Shown one piece after another: positions 1 through 9,153 of a stretch of DNA of 63,779 bases. The notes beneath the pieces were generated by a model that was not told the origin of the DNA, did not search any database, and worked only from the letters and a program-made list of their open reading frames with translations. The translations under genes and the position numbers were made by a program. This stretch comes from Prevotella sp. (GTDB lineage Bacteria; Bacteroidota; Bacteroidia; Bacteroidales; Bacteroidaceae), in the NCBI GenBank assembly GCA_016281055.1, contig JAEEHW010000137.1, positions 1-63,779 on the forward strand. The letters are read 5' to 3'. Within the stretch, counting starts at the first letter, position 1. Every line of letters begins with the position of its first letter.

Positions 1-397
1 AATTCGTACAATTCGTATAATTCGTAGTTTAGACAACGAATTTCACTAATTACACGAATTGCCATGCGTGGTACAGCACAGAATAATTCGTACAATTCGT
101 ATAATTCGTAGTTTAGACAACGAATTTCACTAATTACACGAATTACCATGCGGGGTACAGCACAGAATAATTCGTACAATTCGTATAATTCGTAGTTTAG
201 ACAACGAATTTCACTAATTTAACGAATTGCCATGCGGGGTACAGCACAGAATAATTCGTACAGTTCGTATAATTCGTAGTTTAGACAACGAATTTCACTA
301 ATTACACGAATTGCCATGCGGAGTACTGCATAGATAAATTCGTAAAATTCGTTTAATTCGTAGTTAAAATAATAATAAAATAATTTGTAGTAGCACA
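1..397. repeat. 84-bp tandem repeat array, four copies plus a diverged end
   Basis: The word AATTCG starts a new copy at 1, 85, 169, 253 and 337, so the period is exactly 84 bases. Each copy carries three direct 9-bp words (AATTCGTAC/T/G), then a spacer, then two complementary ACGAATT words, so each copy can fold into a hairpin. Copies differ by only a few bases; the last (337 onward) is truncated and runs into the A/T-rich leader of the lipoprotein gene at 398. Related partial copies lie at 2627-2758 and 2908-3033. There is no spacer/repeat alternation of the CRISPR kind. The array may continue to the left of the window. Confidence 0.95.
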
Positions 398-2029
398 ATG
401 AAACAATTCAAGTTATATAGTGGCATGGCAGCAGTGTGCACCATGCTCACGTTTGCCTCTTGCGGCAACGACATAGAACTAACCGAGGCCCAGGCACCTG
501 TCAAGGGCGAGTATAAAGTAACCTTCACTGCCAGTCAGGAAAGCAGTGCCACACGTACTGCTGTTGACGGCTCCAACGTAGTATGGCAGTCAGGTGATGC
601 CATCACTGTATTTGACGGCGGCGGCAACAACCGCACGTTTGAGCTCGCCACAGGTGCTGGCGAAACTACAGGCCAGTTTGTGGGCACCCTCCAAACCCTC
701 ACCCCGAAGAAATACTGCGCAGTATATCCTCTCGCCCCAGATGCACAACTCGCGGGAGGTGATGTCGTTGTATCGGATGCTCCTATCGCTGATGCTCCTG
801 CTTCCGACTATACTATAACCGGCCTTGTGCTGCCAGTAGAACAGGTGGCCACACGAGACGGCTTCGATCCACAGGCAGCCATCATGACAGCACGCAATGA
901 CGATGCCGACAAGATAGTGAACGAGAATGAAGATCTCAGCCTCGGTGCGTTCAAGCACGTCTGTGCCTTCGTCAAGGTTACAACTACAGAGGAGTACGAC
1001 AGGATAACCTTCACCGCCAATGGTGGTGATAGCATCGCCGGAGGTTTCGATGCTCAGGTCGGTGCCGACGGTATTTCCAAGGCCATACCTACCTCTCCTT
1101 CATGCACGGTGAGCCTCGTTCCTGCTGCTGGCAGTACAAAGATAGCCGCAGGCACATACTTCATCGCCATCCTGCCAGGTGTCCTTGAGGAAGGCTTCAC
1201 CATGAGCTGCACCTCAATTGACAGTGATAACAAAGAGGTGACCACGATGGTACGCTCATACAGCGACAGAACCCAGGCCTTCTCTCGCCACAACGCCGTG
1301 AACATGGGAACTGTTGAAGAAGGCGTGACGGCAGCCACTTGGACACGTAACACACAGAAATACGTTGACCTCGGCCTAACCAGCGGCACGAAGTGGGCAA
1401 CCTGTAATGTAGGCGCAACCACTCCAACGGACTATGGTGATTATTTTGCATGGGGTGAAACCAGTACGAAGGATGAATTCGAATGGACAAATTACAAATG
1501 GTGTAATGGTACAGAAAATGTCATGACAAAATACAATGCTAACAGTAGTTATGGTGATGTTGATGGCAGAACCGTTCTTGAACTTGCAGATGATGCGGCT
1601 CACAGAAATTGGGGTGGTATCTGGCGTATGCCTACATATCAAGAGTTTGAGGAACTTAAAAGTGAATGTTATTGGGAGTGGACAGAAGGTTATGGTAGCA
1701 CTAGTGTTAAGGGCTACATAGTCTATCAAGTTCAGCCAAACGCTGATGACGATAAGGGAAAGAAGAAAACTCCACAAGATACTGATGTTACTCCAGTAGG
1801 TAGTTACAGCATCAACGTTGATAATCATATATTCCTTCCTGCGGCAGGTTACTATCAATATAATAGAAATAATGCTGTTGATCAAGCATTAGATTATTGG
1901 GGTGCTTCATTAGGCGTACGAAATAATACCAATCAGTCGAGATATGCGTATAATTTGTTTTGCAGTAGTTATTGGGATTTCTGTGGCGATCGTTTTGTGG
2001 GCGAGTCTGTACGTCCAGTTCTCAAATAA
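398..2029 (+). CDS. Lipoprotein with fimbrillin-like N-terminal region and C-terminal FISUMP domain (paralogue 1)
   Basis: Predicted surface lipoprotein of 543 residues. The N-terminus is a type II signal peptide with lipobox FASC (Cys22), so export and lipidation are expected. Residues ~35-315 resemble fimbrillin/Mfa-like beta-sandwich proteins (repeated VTFTA and VWQSGDAITVFD-type strands). From ~322 the pattern VDLGL-SGTKWATCNVGA, WRMPT and terminal SVRPV is typical of the FISUMP (Fibrobacter succinogenes major paralogous) domain. The N-terminal ~300 residues closely match the paralogue at 3105, but the C-terminal domain differs and is A/T-richer: sampled 60-base lines give 52-55% GC before ~1050 and 33-37% after 1500. 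This suggests a mosaic gene. The ligand is unknown; adhesion or glycan binding is only inference. The start ATG is followed at once by the signal peptide. Confidence 0.85.
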   Translation: MKQFKLYSGMAAVCTMLTFASCGNDIELTEAQAPVKGEYKVTFTASQESSATRTAVDGSNVVWQSGDAITVFDGGGNNRTFELATGAGETTGQFVGTLQTLTPKKYCAVYPLAPDAQLAGGDVVVSDAPIADAPASDYTITGLVLPVEQVATRDGFDPQAAIMTARNDDADKIVNENEDLSLGAFKHVCAFVKVTTTEEYDRITFTANGGDSIAGGFDAQVGADGISKAIPTSPSCTVSLVPAAGSTKIAAGTYFIAILPGVLEEGFTMSCTSIDSDNKEVTTMVRSYSDRTQAFSRHNAVNMGTVEEGVTAATWTRNTQKYVDLGLTSGTKWATCNVGATTPTDYGDYFAWGETSTKDEFEWTNYKWCNGTENVMTKYNANSSYGDVDGRTVLELADDAAHRNWGGIWRMPTYQEFEELKSECYWEWTEGYGSTSVKGYIVYQVQPNADDDKGKKKTPQDTDVTPVGSYSINVDNHIFLPAAGYYQYNRNNAVDQALDYWGASLGVRNNTNQSRYAYNLFCSSYWDFCGDRFVGESVRPVLK

Positions 2030-2075
2030 AACCATTGCTTCGCTCAAAGTAATATAGAATTGAAATAATAAGTAA

Positions 2076-2138
2076 TTGAAGGATTGAAAGATTGAAGTTG
2101 TCCATGCAGACAGAGACTTCAATGTTTCAATCCTTCAA
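2076..2138 (+). terminator. Hairpin with T-run after lipoprotein paralogue 1
   Basis: Arms 2076-2098 and 2116-2138 are complementary over 23 bases with a few mismatches, and are followed by TTTTTT. Each arm is built of an iterated ~8-bp word (ATTGAAGG, ATTGAAAG). The same hairpin, including its loop, recurs at 4651-4711 behind paralogue 2, so it moved or was duplicated with the gene unit. Confidence 0.75.
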
Positions 2139-2163
2139 TTTTTTAATTTTATTATCCTTTTTC

Positions 2164-2262
2164 TTTGTAGTTTCGGAAAAAAGTTTGTACCTTTGCACTC
2201 AGGAAATCGCCAAAGCGACCGCGAGCCTGCTTTGCAGACACTCGCTTTTCCTTTCGTGCGAT
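2164..2262 (+). promoter_or_regulatory. Bacteroidota-type promoter with long hairpin leader
   Basis: TTTG at 2164-2167 and TACCTTTG at 2188-2195 are separated by 20 bases, matching the Bacteroidota -33/-7 pattern. A long imperfect hairpin follows: TTGCAC (2193-2198) can pair with GTGCGA (2256-2261), GCGAG (2221-2225) with CTCGC (2241-2245), and CTGC (2227-2230) with GCAG (2234-2237). The architecture is shared with the leaders at 9039-9138 and 16482-16666. The likely target is the small ORF at 2431. From 2263 to 2430 lie heptad-iterated GTGAATA words (about 2292-2312) and A/T-rich sequence without a gene. Confidence 0.6.
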
Positions 2263-2430
2263 AACATTGCACTTAACTTCGCTATGCTCAGAGTGAATAG
2301 TGAATAGTGAAAAATCCCATCCTGATGGTAATTGTGAATTATGCAATGTACGCTTCGCTTGAAGAGTTGAAAAATTGTAAAATTAAAGACACTCCCACTT
2401 TGATAATAGACACATAACTGAACAATTAAA

Positions 2431-2616
2431 ATGAAGAAAAAGATTTTTATCCGCCCCGAGGTGAGGCTAACCGCCTTTGAGGCACAGAACATCCTTGCAA
2501 CGAGTGGCTCAGAGAGTTCTCTTGACCCAAACAATCCCGACGGTACTAACCAGTTCTCAACAGAACCGCTCAACCCAGGCAACTTCGACTGGACCAGCGG
2601 AGGACTCGGAGGATAA
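2431..2616 (+). CDS. Small 61-residue peptide of unknown function
   Basis: A short ORF opening MKKKIFIRPEVRL and ending in a glycine-rich tail (SGGLGG). The middle is rich in N, S, P and D, and no typical hydrophobic signal core is present. The pattern MKKK-x-RPEV...ILATSG resembles small hypothetical proteins often seen in Prevotella and Bacteroides; that is a recollection of the pattern, not a search result. It has its own promoter candidate (2164-2195) and sits between two FISUMP lipoprotein genes. ATG follows an A-rich stretch with no strong Shine-Dalgarno. Function is unknown. The Gly-Gly end and ATSG motif could hint at a processed peptide, but this is speculative. Confidence 0.6.
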   Translation: MKKKIFIRPEVRLTAFEAQNILATSGSESSLDPNNPDGTNQFSTEPLNPGNFDWTSGGLGG

Positions 2617-2626
2617 AGATACAATT

Positions 2627-2758
2627 TTTAGACAACGAATTTTACTAATTACACGAATTGCCATCGGGGTACAACACAGAATAATTCGTACAATTCGTAT
2701 AATTCGTAGTTTAGACAACGAATTTTACTAATTACACGAATTGCCATGCGGAGTATGG
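2627..2758. repeat. Partial copies of the 84-bp repeat
   Basis: About one and a half units of the repeat found at 1-397 (TTAGACAACGAATTTTACTA and the triple AATTCGTA word) start ten bases after the stop of the small ORF. They bridge the peptide gene and the left inverted repeat. Confidence 0.9.
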
Positions 2759-2778
2759 TATTGCATAGATTCCTTTAC

Positions 2779-2902
2779 CTACGGCGTACCATTGATTTCC
2801 ATTAATAGCATGAATTCTTTCATAAATTTATGGTGAAATTTATGGTATTAACGACAATTTATGGTGCCTCGCAGAGAATAAAATTCCATTAATATGACAT
2901 TC
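2779..2902. repeat. Left arm of a 124-bp inverted repeat
   Basis: This 124-base segment reappears in reverse complement at 4871-4994 with only about six mismatches by eye. It begins CTACGGCGTACCAT and ends CATTAATATGACATTC. The two arms enclose the second lipoprotein gene and its terminator hairpin. Each arm also holds the palindrome CATAAATTTATG. No transposase lies between the arms. Confidence 0.9.
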
Positions 2903-2907
2903 TTTGC

Positions 2908-3033
2908 ACAGATAAATTCGTAAAATTCGTTTAATTCGTAGTTTTAGACCACGGATTACACAGATTGCACGGATTACCATGCGGAGTACTGCACAGATAA
3001 ATTCGTATAATTCGTTTAATTCGTAGTTAAAAG
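2908..3033. repeat. Diverged copies of the 84-bp repeat upstream of paralogue 2
   Basis: Two AATTCGTAAAATTCGTTTAA-type blocks (near 2913 and 2998) flank a diverged core (ACCACGGATTACACAGATTG). The arrangement mirrors the end of the first array (337-397) just before paralogue 1. Thus both lipoprotein genes are preceded by the same repeat-derived leader. From 3034 to 3104 the sequence is A/T-rich with no further signal seen. Confidence 0.85.
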
Positions 3034-3104
3034 AAATAAAATCAGAATTATAGTAATTACGGTTAATTACGGTAATTAGTTTTCATTAAAAAAAGTAACT
3101 AACA

Positions 3105-4592
3105 ATGAAACAATTTAAGTTATATAGTGGCATGGCAGCAGTGTGCGCCATGCTCATGTTTGCCTCTTGCGGCAACGACATAGAACTGACCGAGGCCCAG
3201 GCACCTGCCAAGGGTGAGTATAAGGTAACCTTCACTGCCAGTCAGGAAGGCAGTGCCACACGTACTGCTGTTGACGGCGCCAACGTAGTATGGCAGACTG
3301 GCGACGCCATCACCGTGTTCGACGGTGCAGGAGTAGCTTGTCCGTTTGAACTTGCCAAGGGAGCAGGCACAACATTGGGCGAGTTCCAAGGCACCATCAC
3401 AGTTACCGAACCTAAGAGTTACTGCGCAGTATATCCTGCAATGGAAAGTGCAACAATCGATTCAGACTATGGCATCAGCGGTCTGTCGCTTCCTGTAGAG
3501 CAGGTTGCTACGCCCAACGGCTTCGACCCGCTGGCAGCCATTATGACTGCACGCAATGACAATGCCGACAAGATAACCAGCACGTCAGAAGACCTCAGCC
3601 TCGGTACTTTCAAGCATGTCTGCGCCTTCGTAAAGGTAACAACCACGGAGGATTACGACAAGATTACATTCACTGCCAAGGGCGGCGAGGGCATAGCTGG
3701 AGGCTTCACCGTAACTCTTGACGAGAACGGAATTTCCACAGTCACACCGGCCGCTGATGCATCAACCACCGTCAGCCTCGTTCCTGTAATTGAGGGTACG
3801 AAGATAGCCGCTGGCACATACCTCATCGCCATCCTGCCAGGTGTCCTTGAGAAAGGCTTTACTATGAGCTGTAGTTCAATTGATAAGGAAACCAGCACTG
3901 TAACCACTATGGTGCGCTCATTCAACCAAAGCACTGTAGCCTTCTCACGTCGCAATGTAGTAAACATGGGCACAGTAGAAGAAGGTGCAACGGCAGCTGT
4001 TTGGACAAAGGTTACACAGCAGTATGTAGACCTCGGCCTGAGTGTGAAGTGGGCAACCTGCAATGTTGGTGCAACAATTCCAGAAGGCAACGGCGACTAC
4101 TACGCATGGGGCGAGACAAGTATGAAGGATGACTATAGTTGGGGTACCTACAAATGGTGTGATGCAAACAACAACAACAGCATGACCAAGTACAACGACT
4201 TCGATGGCAAGTCCATTCTTGACGCCTGCGACGATGCTGCCCACATAAACTGGGGCGGCGCATGGCGCATGCCTACCAATGCAGAAATGGAAGAACTGTA
4301 TAACACCGAAAACTGCAAATGGGAATGGACATCACAGAATAATGTAAACGGCTACAAGGTGACGAGCTTGAAGGACGGTTACACCGACAAATTCATCTTC
4401 CTTCCCGCTGCTGGTTTTCGCTCCGACACAGGCTACAACCCTGATGACTCGTACGGTCTCTACTGGTCGGCTTCGCTCGGCGAGAGCGACCCAAACTACG
4501 CATGGTACGTGACCTTCAGTTCAAGCTACTTGATCTACCGCAACGACGGCAGCCGGTACTGTGGGTTCAGTGTGCGTCCGGTCTTTCAGTAA
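3105..4592 (+). CDS. Lipoprotein with fimbrillin-like N-terminal region and C-terminal FISUMP domain (paralogue 2)
   Basis: A 495-residue paralogue of the gene at 398. The signal peptide with lipobox FASC (Cys22) and the first ~300 residues are nearly the same; the FISUMP domain (~307-495, VDLGLSVKWATCNVGA, WRMPT, YWSASLGE, FSVRPV) is shorter and divergent. Unlike paralogue 1 the C-terminal part is GC-rich: the 60-base line at 4441 has 36 G/C. The gene with its own leader and terminator is enclosed by 124-bp inverted repeats (2779-2902 and 4871-4994), which gives it the look of a cassette. Predicted location is the outer membrane surface. Function is unknown; a binding protein with an exchangeable tip domain is a reasonable guess. 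Confidence 0.85.
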   Translation: MKQFKLYSGMAAVCAMLMFASCGNDIELTEAQAPAKGEYKVTFTASQEGSATRTAVDGANVVWQTGDAITVFDGAGVACPFELAKGAGTTLGEFQGTITVTEPKSYCAVYPAMESATIDSDYGISGLSLPVEQVATPNGFDPLAAIMTARNDNADKITSTSEDLSLGTFKHVCAFVKVTTTEDYDKITFTAKGGEGIAGGFTVTLDENGISTVTPAADASTTVSLVPVIEGTKIAAGTYLIAILPGVLEKGFTMSCSSIDKETSTVTTMVRSFNQSTVAFSRRNVVNMGTVEEGATAAVWTKVTQQYVDLGLSVKWATCNVGATIPEGNGDYYAWGETSMKDDYSWGTYKWCDANNNNSMTKYNDFDGKSILDACDDAAHINWGGAWRMPTNAEMEELYNTENCKWEWTSQNNVNGYKVTSLKDGYTDKFIFLPAAGFRSDTGYNPDDSYGLYWSASLGESDPNYAWYVTFSSSYLIYRNDGSRYCGFSVRPVFQ

Positions 4593-4650
4593 GGCATTGT
4601 TTCGCTTCGCTCAAAGGATTGAAAAATTAAAAAATTGAAGAAATAAAAAA

Positions 4651-4711
4651 TGAAGGATTGAAAGATTGAAGTTGTCCATGCAGACAGAGACTTCAACTTT
4701 TCAATCCTTCA
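4651..4711 (+). terminator. Iterated-word hairpin after paralogue 2
   Basis: Arms at about 4651-4672 and 4690-4711 pair. Sequence and loop nearly match the hairpin at 2076-2138, but the T-run here is replaced by ATCATTAATCC, so termination may be weaker. From 4712 to 4870 lie ATTAACG/ATTAATG word iterations and no gene. Confidence 0.55.
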
Positions 4712-4870
4712 ATCATTAATCCACCTTTATGAAACAAATTATCATTATTGCACTTGATATTAACGACATTAATAATCTTGGGGTAAAGCATTAATGGTAT
4801 TAATGAATGGGATTAACGGCATTAACGAAAAAAAGTAAAATGAGGTTGCGTGAAACAGTAACTATTCAGC

Positions 4871-4994
4871 GAATGCCATATTAATGGAATTTGATTCTCT
4901 GCGAGGCACCATAAATTGTCGTTAATACCATAAATTTCACCATAAATTTATGAAAGAATTCATGTTATTAATGAAAATAGATGGTACGCCGTAG
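4871..4994. repeat. Right arm of the 124-bp inverted repeat
   Basis: Reverse complement of 2779-2902, starting GAATGCCATATTAATGG and ending GGTACGCCGTAG. Equal arm length (124 bases each) and high identity imply a recent event or active maintenance. Confidence 0.9.
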
Positions 4995-5068
4995 GCTAAA
5001 AGTATATTCGCTGAATAATAGCGTGAAATAGTGAAAAGAATAAATTATATTAAAAAAGTTGATGTTGT

Positions 5069-5148
5069 TTTGTCGTTTGGAAAAAAATGATTAACTTTGT
5101 AGTTCATTAGGCCTGTCAGAGATGACGAGCACGGGCTCGCAGCGCAGG
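5069..5148 (+). promoter_or_regulatory. secA promoter and structured leader
   Basis: TTTG at 5069-5072 and TAACTTTG at 5092-5099 are 19 bases apart, fitting the Bacteroidota consensus. The leader can form a stem CGAGC (5126-5130) with GCTCG (5135-5139) around ACGG, extended by CCTG (5112-5115) with CAGG (5145-5148). The hairpin is GC-rich in an A/T-rich leader, about 40 bases before the secA start. A regulatory role is not shown. Confidence 0.6.
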
Positions 5149-5186
5149 TATGAGATTATTAATTCCTTAATTATTAACTAAAGTAA

Positions 5187-8100
5187 ATGAATTTCAATTC
5201 AATACTCTCTGCCCTCTTCGGCAACAAATCATCACGCGACATAAAGAAAATACAGCCATTGGTGGATAAGGTGAAAGCCGCATATCCTGCCATACAGGCT
5301 TTGACAAACGATGAACTGCGTGCCAAGAGTAAGGAGATACAGCAGTATGTGCAGAACTCATGCGCAGAACAGAAGAAACAGATTGGTGAGCTCAAGGAAC
5401 GCATAGAACAGACACCAATAGACGAGCGCGAGCCAATCTTCAATCAGATAGACAAACTGGAGAAAGAGGCTCTCGACAAACTGGAGGAGGCTCTCAACGA
5501 GGTTTATCCCGTGGCATTCTCCATCGTCAAGGACACTGCACGCCGCTTCACGGAGAATGAGGAAACCGTGGTTACGGCAACAGACTTTGACCGTGAACTG
5601 GCATCCGACCCCGCAAAGGATTTTGTCACCATCGACGGCGACAAGGCGATATATCACAACCACTGGACAGCAGGCGGCAATGACCTGAAATGGGAGATGG
5701 TGCACTATGACGTGCAGCTCTTCGGCGGTACGGTGCTGCATCAGGGCAAGATTGCCGAGATGGCAACGGGTGAAGGTAAGACACTGGTGGCTACATGCCC
5801 GGTGTTCCTCAATGCCTTGACAGGCAACGGCGTGCATGTGGTTACGGTGAACGACTACCTCGCCAAGCGTGACTCTGAATGGATGGGGCCGCTCTATATG
5901 TTCCACGGACTATCAGTGGATTGCATCGACAAGCACAGGCCAAACTCTGAGGAGCGCCGCAAGGCATATCAGGCAGATATTACGTTTGGTACCAACAACG
6001 AGTTCGGTTTCGACTATCTGCGTGACAATATGGCCATGCACCCCGAAGACCTCGTGCAGCGCAAGCATAACTATGCCATCGTCGATGAGGTCGATTCAGT
6101 GCTCATTGACGATGCGCGTACACCGCTCATCATCTCTGGTCCGCAGCCAAAGGGCGACATACAGATGTTTGAGGAGTATCAGCCATTGGTGGAGAAACTC
6201 GTTGGTGCGCAGCGCAAGCTTGCCACACAGCTCCTTGCTGAGGCTAAGCAGAAGATAAGTGACGGCCAGAATGCTAACAACAAGGATATGGTGTCAGAAG
6301 GCTTCGTTGCCCTGTATCGTTCATACAAGGCGCTGCCAAAGAATACACCGTTGGTGAAATACCTTTCAGAGGACGGCATTAAGTCGGGCATGCTCTCTAC
6401 AGAGGAATACTTCATGGAGAACAACAACCGCAAGATGCCGGAAGCCATAGCACCGCTGTACTTCGTCGTTGACGAGAAGCTGCATTCTGCAGACCTGACA
6501 GACAAAGGTGTGGAATGGCTGTCACAGCAGGTTAATGACAGGGAACTGTTTGTCATTCCTGACATTACATCAGAACTCTCCGCACTGGAGGCAGACAAGT
6601 CGCTCAGCGATGAGGAGCGCCTGACGAAGAAAGACGAGCGCCTGAGCTATTTCTCAGAGCAGTCGGAGCGTGTGCATACACTGCAGCAGTTGCTGAAGGC
6701 ATACTCATTATATAATAAGGATGATGAGTATGTGGTCATCCCGAATAACGACGGTGTGATGGAAGTCAAGATCGTTGACGAGCAGACAGGCCGTATCATG
6801 GAAGGCCGCCGCTGGTCAGACGGACTGCACCAGGCCATCGAGGCCAAGGAGCATGTGAAGGTGGAGGCTGCCACACAGACATACGCCACCATCACGCTGC
6901 AGAACTATTTCCGTATGTACCACAAACTGGCTGGTATGACAGGTACGGCATCTACGGAGGCAGGCGAGTTCTGGGACATCTACAAACTCGATGTCGTTGA
7001 GATACCTACCAACCGTCCTGTACAGCGTATCGACATGAACGACCGCGTGTATAAGACAGCGCGTGAGAAATACAAAGCCGTCGTTGATGAGGTAATCGCA
7101 ATGCGCGATGCCGGCCGTCCGGTGCTTGTGGGTACCACATCGGTGGAGATATCTGAACTTCTCTATAACATTCTGAGGCGTAATGGTGTTACTGCACAGG
7201 TGCTGAACGCCAAGGAGCATGAGAAAGAATCGCTAATTGTGGCAGAGGCAGGTAAGAGCATCAACGGCAAGGGCGTAGTGACCATCGCCACCAACATGGC
7301 AGGTCGTGGTACCGATATCAAGCTTACGCCAGAGGTTAAGGCTGCCGGCGGTCTTGCCATCATCGGTACGGAGCGTCATGAGAGCCGTCGTGTTGACCGT
7401 CAGTTGCGCGGTCGTGCCGGTCGTCAGGGTGACCCAGGTTCTTCTGTATTCTATGTTTCACTTGAAGACAAGTTGATGCGTCTGTTCGCATCAGAGCGCA
7501 TTGCCAAGGTGATGGATCGTCTCGGATTCGAGGAGGGCGAGCGTATTGAGTCTTCAATGATTACCAGTGCCATAGAACGTGCACAGAAGAAGGTAGAGGA
7601 GAACAACTTCGGCATACGTAAGCGCCTGCTTGAGTATGACGACGTGATGAACAAGCAGCGTACCGTCATCTATGAGAAGCGTCGCCACGCCTTGATGGGT
7701 GAGCGCGTAGGCATGGACATCACCAACACCATCTGGGATCGTGTGGTGTCTATACTCAGCAACAATGACTATGCAGGATGCAAGGAGCAGTTCCTGAAAC
7801 TGTTCTTCATGGAACCACCGTTCACAGAGGATGAGTTCCTGTCAGTAGATCGCAACCAGTTGGAGGAGACATCATTCCAAAAGGTGATGACAAACTTCAA
7901 GGCTCATGTGGACAAAGTGTCAGAAGAGGCTGCACCTGTGGTTAAGCAGATATATGAAGACCCGAATGCAAACTTCGAGCGCATCCTCATACCGCTGACA
8001 GACATGCACATGATATACCGCATGTCGTTCAGCCTGAAGGAGTGTTATGACACTGAGGCAAAGAACATCATGCGTGAGTTTGAGAAGATGATAATTCTCC

Positions 8101-8597
8101 ACAACATCGACGACAACTGGAAGGAAAACCTCCGCCAGTTGGATGAGTTGCGCCATTCTTCTCAGAACGCAAGTTACGAGCAGAAAGACCCATTGCTTAT
8201 CTTTAAGCTGGAGTCAGTGAAGTTGTGGGATGCAATGATCAATCAGATGAATGACAGCATCTGCTCAACACTGTCACGCATACATATACATAAGGAGCAG
8301 GCACCAGAGCAGGCCCCTATGGACATACCGCAGCCAATGCCGCAGCCACAGTATCAGACCAACAAACCGGAACTGAACGGTGACGGTACACCAGTGCAGC
8401 AGCCACAGCCACGCCGCATGATGCAGCGTCCGGGCATGCCGCCGATGCCGGATGGCATGGATCGTCCGGGATACATCGACCCGTCGATGCCGCGTGGCCC
8501 GCGTATGCCAGTAGTAGGAACGAAGACACCGCGACCTAACGACCCTTGCCCATGTGGTTCGGGTAAAAAATACAAACAATGTCATGGCAGAAACTAA
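5187..8597 (+). CDS. secA: Preprotein translocase ATPase SecA
   Basis: The motor of the Sec pathway; it pushes unfolded preproteins through SecYEG at the inner membrane. The 1136-residue protein shows the Walker A region ATGEGKT (~193-199), the DEAD-like segment [14 protein letters not shown] (~299), [12 protein letters not shown], the [15 protein letters not shown] helicase motif and a C-terminal zinc-binding [13 protein letters not shown] tail (~1121). It is longer than E. coli SecA because of an insertion after the Walker B region (~320-430) and a Met/Pro/Gln-rich linker (~1055-1110), both usual for Bacteroidota. The next gene starts at 8584, inside the secA end (14-base overlap). Confidence 0.98.
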   Translation: MNFNSILSALFGNKSSRDIKKIQPLVDKVKAAYPAIQALTNDELRAKSKEIQQYVQNSCAEQKKQIGELKERIEQTPIDEREPIFNQIDKLEKEALDKLEEALNEVYPVAFSIVKDTARRFTENEETVVTATDFDRELASDPAKDFVTIDGDKAIYHNHWTAGGNDLKWEMVHYDVQLFGGTVLHQGKIAEMATGEGKTLVATCPVFLNALTGNGVHVVTVNDYLAKRDSEWMGPLYMFHGLSVDCIDKHRPNSEERRKAYQADITFGTNNEFGFDYLRDNMAMHPEDLVQRKHNYAIVDEVDSVLIDDARTPLIISGPQPKGDIQMFEEYQPLVEKLVGAQRKLATQLLAEAKQKISDGQNANNKDMVSEGFVALYRSYKALPKNTPLVKYLSEDGIKSGMLSTEEYFMENNNRKMPEAIAPLYFVVDEKLHSADLTDKGVEWLSQQVNDRELFVIPDITSELSALEADKSLSDEERLTKKDERLSYFSEQSERVHTLQQLLKAYSLYNKDDEYVVIPNNDGVMEVKIVDEQTGRIMEGRRWSDGLHQAIEAKEHVKVEAATQTYATITLQNYFRMYHKLAGMTGTASTEAGEFWDIYKLDVVEIPTNRPVQRIDMNDRVYKTAREKYKAVVDEVIAMRDAGRPVLVGTTSVEISELLYNILRRNGVTAQVLNAKEHEKESLIVAEAGKSINGKGVVTIATNMAGRGTDIKLTPEVKAAGGLAIIGTERHESRRVDRQLRGRAGRQGDPGSSVFYVSLEDKLMRLFASERIAKVMDRLGFEEGERIESSMITSAIERAQKKVEENNFGIRKRLLEYDDVMNKQRTVIYEKRRHALMGERVGMDITNTIWDRVVSILSNNDYAGCKEQFLKLFFMEPPFTEDEFLSVDRNQLEETSFQKVMTNFKAHVDKVSEEAAPVVKQIYEDPNANFERILIPLTDMHMIYRMSFSLKECYDTEAKNIMREFEKMIILHNIDDNWKENLRQLDELRHSSQNASYEQKDPLLIFKLESVKLWDAMINQMNDSICSTLSRIHIHKEQAPEQAPMDIPQPMPQPQYQTNKPELNGDGTPVQQPQPRRMMQRPGMPPMPDGMDRPGYIDPSMPRGPRMPVVGTKTPRPNDPCPCGSGKKYKQCHGRN

Positions 8598-9030
8598 GAC
8601 AGAACATCAAGCACAGCGTTTCCTGCAGAAGATAGCGGAGAAATACCCAGAGACAGACACCCCCGAGGTGTTTACTGACGTGCACATTCGCCTCTCACAG
8701 GAGACTGGCGACATGATGGCTTTCGACGATGATGACAACGAGATAACCCGTGTTGTCATCGAAGAATGGATTAACTCACCGCTCGATACGGAGGAGTTCT
8801 ATAAGAATGCGGCTCAATGTCTGCGCTCGTTGATAGAACAAGGTGAGAAACCCAGTGGCAGACTGGGCATCATACAGCCTTACAATTATGTGCTGGAGAA
8901 CGAAAATGGCGAGCATATCACTGAACTGTATGTCGCAGATGACGATGAAACAGTGATTGTTGGCCAGTCGTTTATGGATGGTCTGGATAAGGAACTTGAT
9001 GATTTTATCAACAACTTGCTAAAAGATTGA
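8584..9030 (+). CDS. Conserved hypothetical acidic protein downstream of secA
   Basis: A 148-residue soluble protein, strongly acidic ([15 protein letters not shown]), without a signal peptide or membrane segment. The start ATG at 8584 ([11 protein letters not shown]) overlaps the last 14 bases of secA in another frame, which points to translational coupling; a longer in-frame start at 8554 would lie deep inside secA and is less likely. I do not recognise a named domain. The predicted alternation of strands and helices and its position suggest a small cytoplasmic partner or simply a co-transcribed gene. Function unknown. Confidence 0.8.
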   Translation: MAETKTEHQAQRFLQKIAEKYPETDTPEVFTDVHIRLSQETGDMMAFDDDDNEITRVVIEEWINSPLDTEEFYKNAAQCLRSLIEQGEKPSGRLGIIQPYNYVLENENGEHITELYVADDDETVIVGQSFMDGLDKELDDFINNLLKD

Positions 9031-9038
9031 CAATATAA

Positions 9039-9138
9039 TTTGCGTATGTCAAAATAATTTATTAATTTTGCAGTCGCAAATTCGCAAGGCAACCATGAGC
9101 CTGCTTTTGCAGACCTCATTATTTGTTTCGTGCGAAGT
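9039..9138 (+). promoter_or_regulatory. tRNA-Arg promoter with hairpin leader
   Basis: TTTG (9039-9042) and TAATTTTG (9063-9070), 20 bases apart, form a Bacteroidota promoter. The leader folds into a long hairpin: TTTTGCA (9066-9072) with TGCGAAG (9131-9137), CAAAT (9077-9081) with ATTTG (9121-9125), ATGAG (9095-9099) with CTCAT (9115-9119), CTGC (9101-9104) with GCAG (9109-9112). The architecture matches the leaders at 2164-2262 and 16482-16666. It lies between the promoter and the tRNA 5' end, so it would be part of the tRNA precursor. Confidence 0.6.
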
Positions 9139-9153
9139 AGCACATATAAGGTT

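Noticed and set aside
1..397. Possible CRISPR array
   Set aside because: The repeat is contiguous with an 84-bp period and no unique spacers, and no cas genes are present.
1376..1885. Long antisense ORF in lipoprotein paralogue 1
   Set aside because: A shadow of the real frame, rich in Ile/Thr/Cys with no promoter.
398..4592. A diversity-generating retroelement in the window
   Set aside because: No reverse transcriptase or template repeat is present here; the tip differences are not limited to adenine positions. Only a genome search could revive the idea.
5069..5186. A riboswitch in the secA leader
   Set aside because: One hairpin without any known aptamer core is not enough.
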